DNA of 64,000 bases from Melitaea cinxia (GCF_905220565.1 NC_059406.1:1374001-1438000); one strand, 5' to 3'. Shown: positions 10,721 through 22,080, counted from the stretch's first letter. Numbers and translations are program-made. The notes: generated by a model not told the origin, from the sequence alone.

Positions 10721-10976
10721 TATTGATCTTTGCTATACCTTTAAAATAAAAACACCTCCAACAACGCACTTTCTTAAACACGCCTCTGATATTAAACCTT
10801 AAATCACGAAGTAACGTCGAAGATAATATCTCTACCGGACGATTTCGTTATCTAATTATCTATACAGTTCCAATACTGCCAACCAGATCTCTGTTTTGTA
10901 ATCGTGTCCGCCACTCGACAATAGCTATAATTGGAATCATTAGTATTATAACAACTATAACGTTCTACCTTTTTGG

Positions 10977-11157
10977 GATTGGGTATGGCAGGGAATATTA
11001 TGCTCAAAATTTGGTACAGCCCGATTGGGAAAGTATCTAGTAGCCAGAAATCCTAGTGAAGGTCGAAGCTAGGGTCGGTACCGCGTACGGCGATTATAGG
11101 CTACGGAACCTTCTTACCATCAGACGGATCAACTTATTTGCCGTCTTTGTAGTTTAA
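10977..11157 (+). repeat. A-tailed repeat (family P), diverged copy
   Basis: 'gctcaaaatttggtacagcc' and 'ttaccatcagacggatcaac' are diverged forms of the family landmarks; the middle is rearranged. Confidence 0.6.
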
Positions 11158-11221
11158 AAAATATAACTGTATTCTTTACTTATTAATTTTTTACTTTTAC
11201 ATACAAATGCAAAATTGTAAG

Positions 11222-11290
11222 AGTAATGGGCAGTCTTATCGCTACTTCAGCGATCACTTCCAGACAACCTCTGAGTAGAGAACTTTCTGT
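11222..11290 (-). repeat. LINE 3' UTR remnant
   Basis: 'gggcagtcttatcgctac' and 'cttccagacaacctctg' resemble the 3' UTR of the LINE at 49.6 kb ('gggcggacttatggc', 'cttccagacaaccc'), same orientation. Confidence 0.5.
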
Positions 11291-11825
11291 TGCAATTGCT
11301 GTTGCGACTCCATTATGAAACAATCGCTTATAATATGCGGATACACAAGTTCCCTATCAAACATCGGTGTACGTTTGCTGAAACAATACAATTCGAAAAG
11401 ATGTATAAATATAAAATCTAAGATATTAAAACGTTTCAATATCGTCCGCTGAATATAAATCCGCGCTGTCGTATTCAGATAACGCCGAACACTTACCGAT
11501 AGTAGTTGTTAAGTTTCAACTAATCTGATTATATATCTCCTGATTGTGATCTCGAGTCAATTGCCGCGGCGGACACGTGACTATACTTTATTAATGAAAA
11601 ATAATTTTATATTTTAATGATTGCGACTGATTACGAGTAAAATGTATCTTCTTGTGCGGTTTAATTTTAAGAATAATTAAAATAATTAAAGATGACTTGT
11701 AAAAACAATAAAATTAGACGGTCGTCTGTTGCTAAGCTAAATTACCTAATACAGTTTTAAGTTACATTCAGCTGATGTAACAACATTTTTGCTGTAACAA
11801 AATGTACAGACAAATATTACGTATT

Positions 11826-11945
11826 TAAATGAATGGACATTACACACAGAACCAGGACGGGAATCGATACCGTGACCTCTTTAGTAGAAAATAGAAAGCA
11901 GGTTCACTATAAACTGCGCGAAAGGGCTAGAGGTTGATGTCAGTT
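11826..11945 (-). mobile_element. tRNA-headed SINE fragment (family S1)
   Basis: The minus strand has a diverged tRNA-like head: 'gcgcagtttatagtgaacc' followed by a B-box-like 'ggtatcgattcccg'. It matches the heads at 22.9 and 57.9 kb. The tail is missing or unrecognisable. Confidence 0.6.
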
Positions 11946-12643
11946 CTTTGGATATTATTGTTGAAGACTAGGTAGGTTTACTTGAAAAAGTTAATTATAT
12001 AGACAAAAAATATTTTATTTTATAAATATAAATATATAACGCCTCATATTCAACAGCATCCATTAGAGTAATAGTGAAACTTTGTCTGGGGCCCAGAAAT
12101 GCACAACATAAACACAAATATCCAGAAATTAGCGCATGAAAATAAGAAATTAGTTATTTTTTTGACTGGTGAAGTAACAGATATCTCGACCATATATATT
12201 TATACTGCAATCAGCAAATCTTATAATTAAACATCTAAACTCATGTAAGAGCCATTCATAATATATTAAAAGCACAATACTAGGCTGAACATGTAATTCC
12301 TAAACTGAAATGACCATTACCGTCATAACTAAACCTCGAACTAATAATATACGTAATTTATTAATTAATGCTAATTCCATCTAAGAATTTAAATTGAATT
12401 TCTTGTTTCGTAAAACATGTAATTGAAATATTCTTCCAGCAAATAAAAATTGATTTAAAACTATTTTAAGTTTAGTTAAGGAGTTTGAATGGCTTGAAAA
12501 AATATTAAAATAAATTAAAAAGGTTTTATGAATTATTGTATTTCACGTGGAAAACTTAATAAGTTGGTGGTTATTCTTTTTGTAGCTCTTAACACACTTT
12601 TTGATCAAGCCATAAGTGTCGCTGTCACTAATTTATACTAATA
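11946..12643. other. AT-rich stretch without gene
   Basis: No coding potential or repeat was recognised. Confidence 0.5.
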
Positions 12644-12847
12644 CTAGCTGACCCCGCAAACGTTGCTTTACCATATATGTTATAAACCCCCCTTAATACT
12701 TATAACTTAGGGGTATGAAAAATAGATGTTGGCCGATCTCAGACCTACCTGATAGATGCATTCACACAAAATTTCATAAAAATCTGTTCATCCGTTTTGG
12801 AGGAGAATGGTAATTAGCATTGTGACACGGGTATTTTATATATAAGA
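12644..12847 (-). mobile_element. Non-autonomous Helitron (family B), copy 1
   Basis: The minus strand runs TCTTATATATAAAATACCC to GGGGTCAGCTAG|T. A small GCAA-CGT-TTGC-type stem lies about 10 bases before the CTAG. Its 5' end touches the 3' end of the next copy. Confidence 0.85.
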
Positions 12848-13063
12848 CTAGCTGACCCCACAAACGTTGTTTTGCCATACATGTTATAAACCCCCTAAAC
12901 TCTCCCCCCCCCCTCCGTATAACTTAGGGGGATGAAAAATAGATGTTGTTCGATTCTCAGACCTACCCAATATGCACACAAAATTTCGTGAGAATCGGTC
13001 AAGCCGTTTCGGAGGAGTTTAACTACAAACACCGCGATACGAGAATTTTATATACCTATTAGA
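12848..13063 (-). mobile_element. Non-autonomous Helitron (family B), copy 2, in tandem
   Basis: The minus strand begins A|TCTAATAGGTATATAAAAT and ends GGGGTCAGCTAG, directly joined to copy 1 (junction CTAG|TC). It contains 'gaggagtttaactacaaac' and a C-rich tract shared with the copies at 13984 and 29120. Confidence 0.87.
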
Positions 13064-13240
13064 TTATAAAACGAATAAGTTTATTTGTTGAACGATTAAA
13101 CGCCCTACTTTCGGTTCGAATTGAAAAATTATTATTGTGTTGGATAGCCTATTTACCGAGGAAGGTATATAGGCTATAGACTATTTTATTCTTCAAATTA
13201 GCGCGCGTAAAACCGCATGACACAACTAGTCCTATAGTCA
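13064..13240. repeat. Helitron internal fragment
   Basis: 'gtgttggatagcctattta' and 'ggtatataggctatagac' recur in diverged form at 37.86-37.90 kb inside a Helitron-like sequence. No ends are visible. Confidence 0.5.
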
Positions 13241-13497
13241 GAAAATTTTAAATACTTATTTGAATACATCTTTCAGTGACTGCTTTCTCAATACCAAGTC
13301 ATTGACTGTGTATTTCATATTTTATCGCAATAAATGATGCCAGCAATGAAGGCGCCGTTAACGCGTAATTCAAAGCTATTAATCTAGTAATCTGCTCGAC
13401 ACGAGAAGATAACTGCAAGTTTGTAATAGTATTTAGTTAAATTTAGTTATTGCGTGAATTAATATCGTAATTACTTAATATTTATTATTTAAATTAG

Positions 13498-13680
13498 GTG
13501 TCGCCCGCGACTTCGTTCATCTTGTTTTCTAAGCGGCGTAATAGGATAAAACATGCACTTTTTTGAGTTAGACCAGCAATATAACAGTATTTTTGCGTGA
13601 TTTGTATATAAAATATACACACAGACAAAAATTATAAAAACAATGTTTTTGTTTTCTATTTGCCCTGGAATATCCCCTTT
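13498..13680 (-). mobile_element. Helitron 3' end fragment
   Basis: On the plus strand 'gtgtcgcccgcgacttcgtt' resembles the terminal 'gtgcccacgacttcgtccg' of family A, but the CTAG is lost and the body differs. Confidence 0.45.
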
Positions 13681-13681
13681 T

Positions 13682-13957
13682 AACCAACTTCAAAAAAATG
13701 AGGAGGATCTCAATTCGACTGTATTTTTTTTATGTATGTATGTTGCCTCAGAATTTTTGACTGGGTGGACGATTTAGATGATTTTTTTTTTAATCGAAAG
13801 ATAGTGCGTGTCATTTAGTCACACTGAAATTTATTAGATAGCTGACTAGTACTTTTTAAGCTATCGCTAATTATGCGTATTTACTTGACTATTTTCTCGT
13901 CCATCTAAATTGTATTAAAGTCTATTTTTTTTTTGTTTGCGCTCAAACACAATTATG
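13682..13957 (+). mobile_element. Helentron-like element (family X), copy 2
   Basis: It starts AACCAACTTC and ends with the stem GTTTG-CGCT-CAAAC and 'acaatta'. The internal landmark 'tctcaattcgactgtat' is shared with copy 1. Confidence 0.6.
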
Positions 13958-13983
13958 TTATTATATCAGAAGTTTTTATGACA

Positions 13984-14298
13984 CTAGCTGACTCGGCAAA
14001 CGTTGTCTTGCCGCTAAACGCTATTTAAAAATAGGGGTTGGTGGTAGAAGGGTGAAAATTTAGGGTTGTATGTATTTTTCAACGCCAAATCATAATAAAA
14101 TAAAGAATAAATAATTTATCTAAAATAATTTTAAAAAAATTTGGGGTGGACTACCGTTAATATTTAGGGGGATGAAAAATAGATGTTGTTCGATTCTCAG
14201 ACCTACCCAATATGCACACAAAATTTCATGAGAATCGGTCGAGCCGTTACGGAGGAGTTTAACTACAAACACCGCGAACGAGAATTTTATATATTAGA
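13984..14298 (-). mobile_element. Non-autonomous Helitron (family B), copy 3
   Basis: The minus strand runs A|TCTAATATATAAAATTC to GCCGAGTCAGCTAG|T. It carries an extra segment near the 3' end ('gctaaacgctatttaaaaat') shared only with the copy at 42.8 kb, so these two form a subfamily. Confidence 0.87.
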
Positions 14299-14759
14299 TT
14301 ATTTTTCAACATTACGTTGTAGATTAAAAATATAAGGTATTTTTTTGATAAATTTTGTTAATAGAAAACTGCTCTTAACCGTATCAACTGATTGCTCAAC
14401 TATTAGACGTTCGAAACCTTCAACTAAATTATAACGAGCCGATTAGTGTTTTTTATTTCGTTCTAACGTTATATTATACACTTCCGAGCAGTAAATATTG
14501 TCAATTAAAATTTATGAAATGTCGAGAAAAAGTACGACGTCTAAAGAAAACATGGCTACCGGCGATCTGTAAAATGCATGGCATCCGCGCCATTAGCTAT
14601 GGGCACAGTTAGGGTCTGGTTACACTTGTTTTGAATATTTATAATCACTTCTCAATAATTGTAACATTGTACTGCTTTAATTCGTTATGAATCACGAACA
14701 AATACTAATATTACAAATTCGAAAGTTTTGAAAGATTTTTGTTATTATTTAACGTAAAT

Positions 14760-15185
14760 TCTGAATCGATTGAAATGAAACGTGGCAAGTAGATAGCAGA
14801 ACATCCAGAATAACATATAGACCGCTTTTTTGATCCCCGATACAAAAAGAGGGGTGGTGTGTTTCAATGTGACTATAAGAACGCCAATGTCTGTCTGTGG
14901 CGTCGAAGCTCTTGAGGATGCAATTTTTTACATGAAAGGGAGTTTCCTTGGGGTGGCTTTTAGTTATGGTAAAACTCTATCCAGAAGTTTCAAAGGTATC
15001 AGTTTTTTCAAAAGGTATAGAGCGTTTTTGGGTAAAAAATGGGATTAATGTCCCTGGGATTCGGAATGTATTTCAGCATAAGTATTACCCAATGCACATG
15101 TACCCAATGTCTCGCTATATTAACTCAAATCGTTCCAATTTTCATTGAAATCCATTTTGCAGTTTTATAACGATTCGCGACTAAG
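14760..15185. repeat. Possible Helitron internal fragment
   Basis: 'catccagaataacatataga' and the following text resemble lepidopteran Helitron interiors as I know them. Two short overlapping open frames here are not gene-like. No ends are visible, so this is a weak call. Confidence 0.35.
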
Positions 15186-15572
15186 ATATAGAACTAAATA
15201 CAAAGACGAAAATGAAAAAAAAAATTGCAGATTTGTCTTCTATGTACATTATTGACTGTTCTCCAAAACGAAGTTCTAAATACCTCGTGTACACTGAATT
15301 TTTGTTTAGTTAATGATTATCTCCTCTTTTATTTTTTTACTCGATATTATTAACTACCCCAAAATTTTATAAATAATATATTTGAATTATATTTAAAAAC
15401 TTCCGATAATAAAGTCACACATAAATCCAGCTAAACCAGACATTGATATATATTAGATTTTTATAACGCAGTCCATGTTTTTATTTCCATGATTTTATCT
15501 GGTATCCAATAATTGCTCATTTAGTTGTGAAAAAAATTACTAACTCGTATAACAGTGTCACAATCAGGATGT

Positions 15573-15690
15573 GGAAATAAGCCGTTGCTGGACTTGTTTT
15601 TAGCAGCCAATGGTATACGGTTCTGTGTGTGCGCCTTGCTTATAACTAATTGATTGGTCTGATATTTGCCTAATCAGATTGGCAAGAATC
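15573..15690 (+). repeat. Paired block, copy 1
   Basis: This shares a run of landmarks with 16446-16562: 'gacttgtttt.tagcagccaat', 'acggttc', 'aactaattgattggtc', 'taatcagattg'. The two blocks are about 860 bp apart in the same orientation. Confidence 0.6.
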
Positions 15691-15844
15691 TTTATTGAAA
15701 GATGTGTTTGATAAAAAGTCTTCGATGAAATTAAATGAAAAAGAAAATGGGCAGTTTTTTTGTCGTTCAGGACTTGGTTACTAATTAGATTTTGAATCAG
15801 TAATCACTCACATACTATTTATATATAACTAATATAATTATATC

Positions 15845-15887
15845 GTACTTATTTTTAATAATAATAATTTTTATTAAAAATAAGTAC
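15845..15887. repeat. 17-bp perfect inverted repeat (hairpin)
   Basis: GTACTTATTTTTAATAA at 15845-15861 is the exact reverse complement of 15871-15887, with a 9-base loop. Confidence 0.85.
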
Positions 15888-15944
15888 AATATTGTGATTA
15901 CTTTTATCGATTAAAATATCGAAATATTCATAAATTTTTTTTAA

Positions 15945-16130
15945 TGAATGAATTTCCTGTTTGTATCAATGCGGTCCTATTTCCAACTAAAGTGACCGAA
16001 GGCTCCCTCAGGTGTTTAATCGGTATTGCAACCCAAGTGCTGAGGCCGACATACGGTCCAAGAGTGCCTACCCGGGCGTCCTGGATATTACCCGTGAATG
16101 GGATCCCTTGCGATACATAAAAACATGTAA
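15945..16130. repeat. Repeat sharing a 3' block with 18.78 kb
   Basis: 'cctggatattacccgtgaat' and 'gggatcccttgcgatac' match 'cctggatatcacccgtaaat' and 'gggttcccctgcgatac' at 18784-18820. It lies between the paired blocks at 15.6 and 16.5 kb. It resembles part of a retroelement, family unknown. Confidence 0.5.
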
Positions 16131-16445
16131 TTCTATATATGTTTTTATTAGAGGTAAACATCTTAGCAAATACCTCAACATACACAGCTAAACTCTTTGC
16201 CACTAATATTACTGCTGTCATAACATGATTAAATATTTTTTTCTTTCTAGCTTCTTTGAAAGGGTTAAATCGTTATTTGTTACGTATAAAACCGTCGTTT
16301 GCTAATCGGCAGATGATCACTAGAAGAAATCTAATTCAATTAATGTTAGTATTACAGTTAGTTCTCTTTAACCTGTATTTATTCATTTTGTTTACTCTAT
16401 GCATGTACTTTGATGTTGTATTTTTATCGATATAAACGTAGCTTT

Positions 16446-16562
16446 AATGAAGCAGTGGTTAGACTTGTTTGTTAGGAGCCAATAGTACACGGCTCGGTGG
16501 TAGCGCATGGCTCGCAACTGATTGGTCGGTCACAGCTGTTTACTTAATCGGATTGACAGCTG
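16446..16562 (+). repeat. Paired block, copy 2
   Basis: See the block at 15573-15690. This copy reads 'gttaggagccaatagtac', 'gcaactgattggtcgg' and 'ttaatcggattgacagc'. Confidence 0.6.
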
Positions 16563-17341
16563 GGAATGTACGTGCGAAGCAATTATATAGCTTGAAGTTG
16601 TTTTTTTTATTTTGTGTATTTCAGGCCTTATGTAAGACTTAATTTTTTAAGATATTTTTTTCTGATACAGTGTAAAGAGTTCTTTTCAGTCAGAGCCATT
16701 TTTTTTAAATCATGCAATATTTTTTTAAATTAAATTATATTTCATATTAATATTTTCTTAGAATACCTATTACACGAAGCCTCCATTAAAAATATACTAA
16801 ATATTATACTATAATTCTTGGAGTATGGTTTATCTTATCACACACACAGACGACTTAAAAATCCTGTACTATGGTGTACTAAAAAAAAAATGCTTAAAAT
16901 TGTAAAGTTCATGACTCTACGACACATCAATCATGAAATAATATTAGTAACACATAATTGTCTATTTTTTTACTATTTACTTAAACATATCGCTAGTTCT
17001 GTAGGACCTCGATACGTAACTTTAGGTTGCTGTATTGCCATTGCGTGAACACTTGATTTATCAATGTATTTCAGGAACCAGTAGATTTATTGTGAGCTTT
17101 ATTGAATTAATGTTGTAGGTCGAGAATATATTTGCATAAATAAATAAACATTTGTAGGAGAAAGTTGATGTATAGAAGATTTAAGGCTCACTGATAAAGC
17201 CTTATTGAACTTTGTCACGGAACAAAATAGCATTGTATTGATTACTAGCCGTATGTTGTGAAAGTGAGTAATGTTTAAATACATATATATCTGCTTCTTG
17301 TGGACTTATCTTGGTTGCTTCTTCTATGTGGACAAAAATGC
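16563..17341. other. AT-rich stretch without gene
   Basis: I see only short frames and no recognisable repeat. Confidence 0.5.
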
Positions 17342-17580
17342 CTATGCCCAGCAGTGGGAAGTTACAGAAGATCACAGCCAAATAATACTGTTTTCAAGCA
17401 GTATTGTGTTCATGTTGGTGAGTAAGGTGACCAGAGCTCCTGGGTATTATCTAGCAATTGGGGATTAAGTCGGCAATGCGCTTGCGATGCTTCTGGTGTT
17501 GCAGGCGTCTATAAGCTACGGTAATCTCTTACCATCAGGTGAGCCGTAGGTTTGTTTGCTGATCTAGTATTATTAAAAAA
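17342..17580 (+). repeat. A-tailed repeat (family P), with a foreign 5' junction
   Basis: From 'acagaagatcacagcc' it follows the family to 'gtgagccgtaggtttgtttg' and an A-run. In place of the usual 5' part it starts 'atgcccagcagtgggaagtt', which is the tail motif of SINE family S2. Confidence 0.8.
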
Positions 17581-17726
17581 ACAAATTGGGGAGTTACAGG
17601 TTTAATCAATGAATCTGTCAATAATATAACTGCAGGGATTATACAATGCTACTTTGGATTTCCTTGGCCACGTACGTATTTATTGGATGACACCAACTGA
17701 AATATGTTCCGTAGTAGCAAAGGTAG

Positions 17727-18068
17727 GAAGTAGGGCACAGCAAGAAATTTCCTGCTCAAAATATGGAGCAGCCCGACTGGGGTAGTACCTCGACTTTATA
17801 GAACACAAATCACAGCTAAATAATACTGTTTTCAAACAGTGTTGTGTCCCGGTTCACCAACAGGATCACAGTTAGCTGTGATCTTCTGTAACACTGCTTT
17901 CATGCAGTGTTGAATTCCTGTGTAAAGTTACCAGAGGTCCTGGGGAAATTGGGTATAGCGTCGGCAACGGGTTTGCGATGCTTCTGGTGTTGCAGGTGTC
18001 TATAAGCTACGGTAATCTCATACCATCAGGTGAGCCGTACGCTTGTTTGCCGACCTATATAAAAAAGG
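17727..18068 (+). repeat. A-tailed repeat (family P), rearranged copy
   Basis: Both ends are typical ('gtagggcacagcaagaaatt' to 'gccgacctatataaaaaa'). The middle holds an inverted extra copy of 'gatcacag...ctgtgatcttctgtaa', so the unit is longer than its relatives. Confidence 0.85.
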
Positions 18069-18097
18069 TACGTGAACTTAATGATGATGAAATTTAT

Positions 18098-18540
18098 TTA
18101 GATTATTATTATCCTATATCCTTTTTCCGACTGTACTGATGGCGGTGACTTCGAATATTTGTGAGTTAAGACGATATTATCTGATGTCTTGACAGAGTAG
18201 AAGTATTTGTACGGTACGTGGCAAAGTTTATGAAACTTATAAGGTACCATAACAATTGTTTCACTGATGTTACCTTCTAAATAAAAAATATATATATAAA
18301 TGAAAAAAGTAGAGAGCACGGCCTCTGTTTGTGTGTGGGTCTTCCTGACAGGCCCGAGGGTCTGTCCGGGTACGGGCCTCGAGGTTACCCTCTTTACCCG
18401 GGCTTTCTTCACCGGGGCTTTCGCCTCCACATTCTTTCGGCCCTATCGGGCCGGGGTCACAATGCCCTTGGGGTCTTCACCTTTCTTGGGGTCTTCGCCT
18501 TTTAACCTTGGGGTCTTCGCCTTTGCTATGTCGTGATGTC
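18098..18540 (-). pseudogene. GC-rich, Lys/Arg-rich retroelement-like coding remnant
   Basis: The minus strand reads a basic, low-complexity protein with repeated 'KGEDPK' units (from three 18-19-bp copies of 'ttggggtcttcgccttt' at about 18475-18535). One stop follows, then 'VEAKAPVKKARVKRVTSRP' and more basic residues. Composition differs sharply from the AT-rich neighbours. It resembles the basic N-terminal part of a non-LTR retrotransposon ORF1, but no diagnostic motif is present. It is probably a dead fragment. Confidence 0.35.
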
Positions 18541-18840
18541 CTCCCCCGCTTCGTCCGGATCGTCGCCACCACTGTCCGCGCTGGGTCGGCTCGGCGGTGG
18601 TCGATAATCCAATTGCACGGTCTCAATTATGAAATCTAATATTCCCAATCTTCTGATGACTGATCTACAATAGACACTCAAACCCGGTCCTGCTAGACAT
18701 GGCGTCATCGGGATTGTTCAGAGGTGAGCCAGACAGTCGCCATGGAGGAGAAGTCTGGTCTTTTCGCCGAGACCAGCCTGTCGCCTGGATATCACCCGTA
18801 AATGGGTTCCCCTGCGATACCAAAAAAAAGAATAGACACT
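18541..18840 (-). repeat. GC-rich block continuing upstream of the basic remnant
   Basis: A 60-codon frame ending in an acidic run ('GGDDPDEAGEDITT') lies at 18526-18708. The block from 18784 to 18820 is shared with 16.07-16.11 kb. Together with 18098-18540 it may be the 5' part of one minus-strand element. Confidence 0.35.
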
Positions 18841-19177
18841 CAGACATATTATCTTTTCCTGCACAACTTTCACAATCCATCACTACCATGGTTTGACTGG
18901 TAGAGATCTCTTTTAGAGATAACTTTACCTTTGCCAACTTTCTATGTATTAATTAATGTTATATAGAGCATTTTCCGAAACAAATAGTTGTGAGAACTTT
19001 ATTGTACCAACATCTATCCTCGCCACATACGAACAAAAAACCGATGTATCCGAAATCCCGATATTAAAATTATTCGAGCGATTGAACATATATACAAGAA
19101 CCCGACAACAACCGTAGGAGGGATAGTAGCCCACCAGACACGACACCCGTCTGGTCGGAGGATCGTCACTTTACAAT

Positions 19178-19693
19178 GGTAGATGAAGAACTTTACACTC
19201 TACTCCTCACCCCCCCCCAACTAGTAACATATTTTTACGTAACTTTCGTATCTCCAGAAATTCACTATCTTTATGTCTATGCACCATTAACTTGTTAAGT
19301 TTTCATTAATTACTTTTTCTTAAAAACCTTATCATTGGTATAAATTTAATTTGTTATAATGTAATACCATTAGCGGCACCAATTACCGAGTGTTTAGTTA
19401 AAATTTATTATTTCTATCGGAACTCTCAAGAAAAATCCATAGATAGCTTAATTTATTACAACTTGTGTAAATAAAGTAAATAAGATTTACTTTATCGATA
19501 CATTTAAACGTAAATGGATATCGTGTTTGTTAATTTAAATGCGGTGGTAAATATTGGATTTTGGAAGTAATATGTTTCTAAAGATTATTAGTATTGATAA
19601 GTCTTCGATTTGAAGATGAGTTTAAACTAGTAACTTAATGAACTTGTTGGATAGTTTATTCAGTATACTGTTTTGTGAATTTCACAGATAATT
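19178..19693. other. AT-rich stretch without gene
   Basis: A C-run at 19210-19218 is the only notable item. Confidence 0.5.
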
Positions 19694-19760
19694 TATTTAT
19701 TTATTTGATTTATTATTGTGCACCAAAGTACAGACATGTGTAGAAAAGATACAAAGATGT
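19694..19760 (-). repeat. LINE 3' terminus
   Basis: The minus strand reads 'tttggtgcacaataataaat' followed by (AAAT)n, the usual polyadenylation-plus-tail pattern of lepidopteran LINEs. Confidence 0.5.
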
Positions 19761-19877
19761 ACATTGTTCTTCCACATGACCTTTGGGCGTAGGACACGAT
19801 ACAGTAGCAGCGGTTCTTTTTACTTGATCTATGAGCAGCGGTTAGAAGAGCGCACATATCAAGAAGGGAAACAATTT

Positions 19878-20290
19878 AATAATATTATTGTGTTTGCAGG
19901 CAAACGAAAAAAAAAACTGACTTCAGTTATATTCACAACGTAGGTAGACGAAAAATAGTCAAGCAAATACGCATCAAAGATTGCTCCAAAAGTTGTAATC
20001 AGACCCCGATAAAATTTAAATGTGACCACATGATAAACATCGGCTTTCGATTAAATAAAAATTATCAAAATTGGTACACCCAGTAAAAAATTGTGCGAAT
20101 TTTCGAGTTTCCCTCGATTTCTCTGGGATCCCAACATGAAATTCTGGTTTCATTATCGTGGTACAACATAGGGGATATCTCCTTTCCAACAAAAAAAGAA
20201 TTATCAAAATCGGTTCGGAGTTATCCCCGAATATATACATAAAAAAAATACGGTCGAATTGAGTAACCTCCTCCTTTTTTTAAGTCAGTT
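19878..20290 (-). mobile_element. Helentron-like element (family X), copy 3
   Basis: The minus strand starts AACTGACTTA at 20290, includes 'ggttactcaattcgacc', and ends with 'actgaagtcagttttttt', the stem GTTTGC-CT-GCAAAC and 'acaataatatt'. Confidence 0.65.
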
Positions 20291-21006
20291 AAAAAGCGTA
20301 GCAACGCGCGCAGAGTACAGCTAGTGACTTATAAAAGTGAAATATTAATTATAAGCGTTCATAGTAGCGCTGGTCGTCTAGTATTAAGTTGAAGTAATAC
20401 TTTTGAATTATTTCAACAGAATCTCAAAATAAATTCCTTACAAATGAATTTCTTGTAAACATTTATTTTTACCAACTTTGTATACCTTAATTAGCTTACG
20501 TTTGGCGTTCAGGTCGGTTTCTTTAAAACAATAGGGCATGTATATAAACCTATTACGTAAGTTTTTGACTTTTATATATGTATAAATAAAGTTCAAACTG
20601 CAATATCAGTGTAAGTTGAACCGTGCTTCGATCAACACAATGAGTAGTAGCACCGCAATAAAACGGGTGAAATCTGATTTATTATTTACATTTACCAATT
20701 TGCAGTTGAGTATTACTTTTTTTTAATTAGTCATTGATATTGTAGAGTGATGTCGAAAAATTTTTTTTTATCGATTATACTTTTTATTTTTTATAAAGGT
20801 ACTGTGCTAATGAACCTCACTACTCGACACCTCCTAGAAATATTACGACAACTAATGGTTAATTTTATTAAGGAAAAAAAAACTACTAATTAATATAAGT
20901 TCTTAATTATCAAAATGTTTGTAGACGTACATAGCGTAGGTATCCGTATAAAACTTTTAGTTTTCCTATCTATTAAGAATGTACATCTAAAACATTTTTG
21001 TTATAC

Positions 21007-21240
21007 AACTAGGCGTAACTTACGCGTACGGCTCACCTGATGGTAATGGATTACCGTAGCTTATAGACGCCTGGAACACTAGAAGCATCGCCAACTCATT
21101 GATGATTTTACCCCCAATGCCCCAGGAGCTCTGTTTACCTTACTCGCCACAGGAACACAACACTCCTTGAAAGAAGTATAATTTAGCTGTAATGTTCTGT
21201 AAGGTCGAGGTACTTCCCCGGTTGGGTTGCTCCAGGCTTT
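21007..21240 (-). repeat. A-tailed repeat (family P), diverged copy
   Basis: It reads 'gcgtacggctcacctgatgg' at the left and 'gtaaggtcgaggtacttccc' toward the right, the reverse complement of the family order. Confidence 0.8.
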
Positions 21241-21903
21241 AGACACAATAAGACTATACAGTACAATATTTGGGTTAAATTTGTATTACTACCACATTAT
21301 AGGAGTTATATTAGCTTTTTTTACTAAGATGACGTTTAAATTTAAAGTGTATTTAATATAAGTGACATATTTAGGTACACCCATTAAGTCTGCTCATAAA
21401 ATTAAACACGAGGAATAGAAAGATAAAAATTCTACGGAATATCGACCGCACTGAATTGTTTTTCTTTGAGCAAAAGGACGATGTCACTTCAAATGAACAC
21501 ATATAATAAATATATAAATTCACAATTAGGCTAGGAATAGTTAAAATATATATATCTGATGGTCAAGTTTTTAAATTTATTTGTTTATATCATTAAAAAC
21601 AAACTAATATATCTACACGTGTAGGAAACATCGATTTTTAAAAATATATGTACAACACTAATATCTCTCTACTTTTCTTTTTATGATAAAAAGAAAAAAA
21701 AAATGTTTAAGTTCACGTACACGATCTAATGAGAAAGTTTAAGGTTAGTCAGTTGGACCAAAATTATATTGTAAAGAATATAATCGCTAACATGCAGTTA
21801 CGAGAGACTAAATAGTGTTTAGAAATTTAAATTACAAAATAATTGTTACAAATAAATAATTATGGATGTTATTTTGTTTTCTCATGTTTACGCGAAAATC
21901 ACT

Positions 21904-22080
21904 CATTATAATGAAACAACTTTTTCGAATTTTATCGTGGTTTGTAAACTTTGTAACGTTGGGACGTCTGACACCTCAATCCTCCCGTGCCCGTGGTTGC
22001 TGTAAAGTATCCGAAACGTCGGGCTTTTAAATAACTTAAAAAACCGCGATAAAATCTGAAAAAGTTGTTTCATTATGATG
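21904..22080. mobile_element. Small foldback element with 40-bp inverted ends
   Basis: Positions 21904-21943 and 22041-22080 are inverted repeats that differ at about four of 40 places. The core includes 'gtatccgaaacgtcgggc'. A MITE or foldback transposon is the best guess; I see no clear target duplication. Confidence 0.75.
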
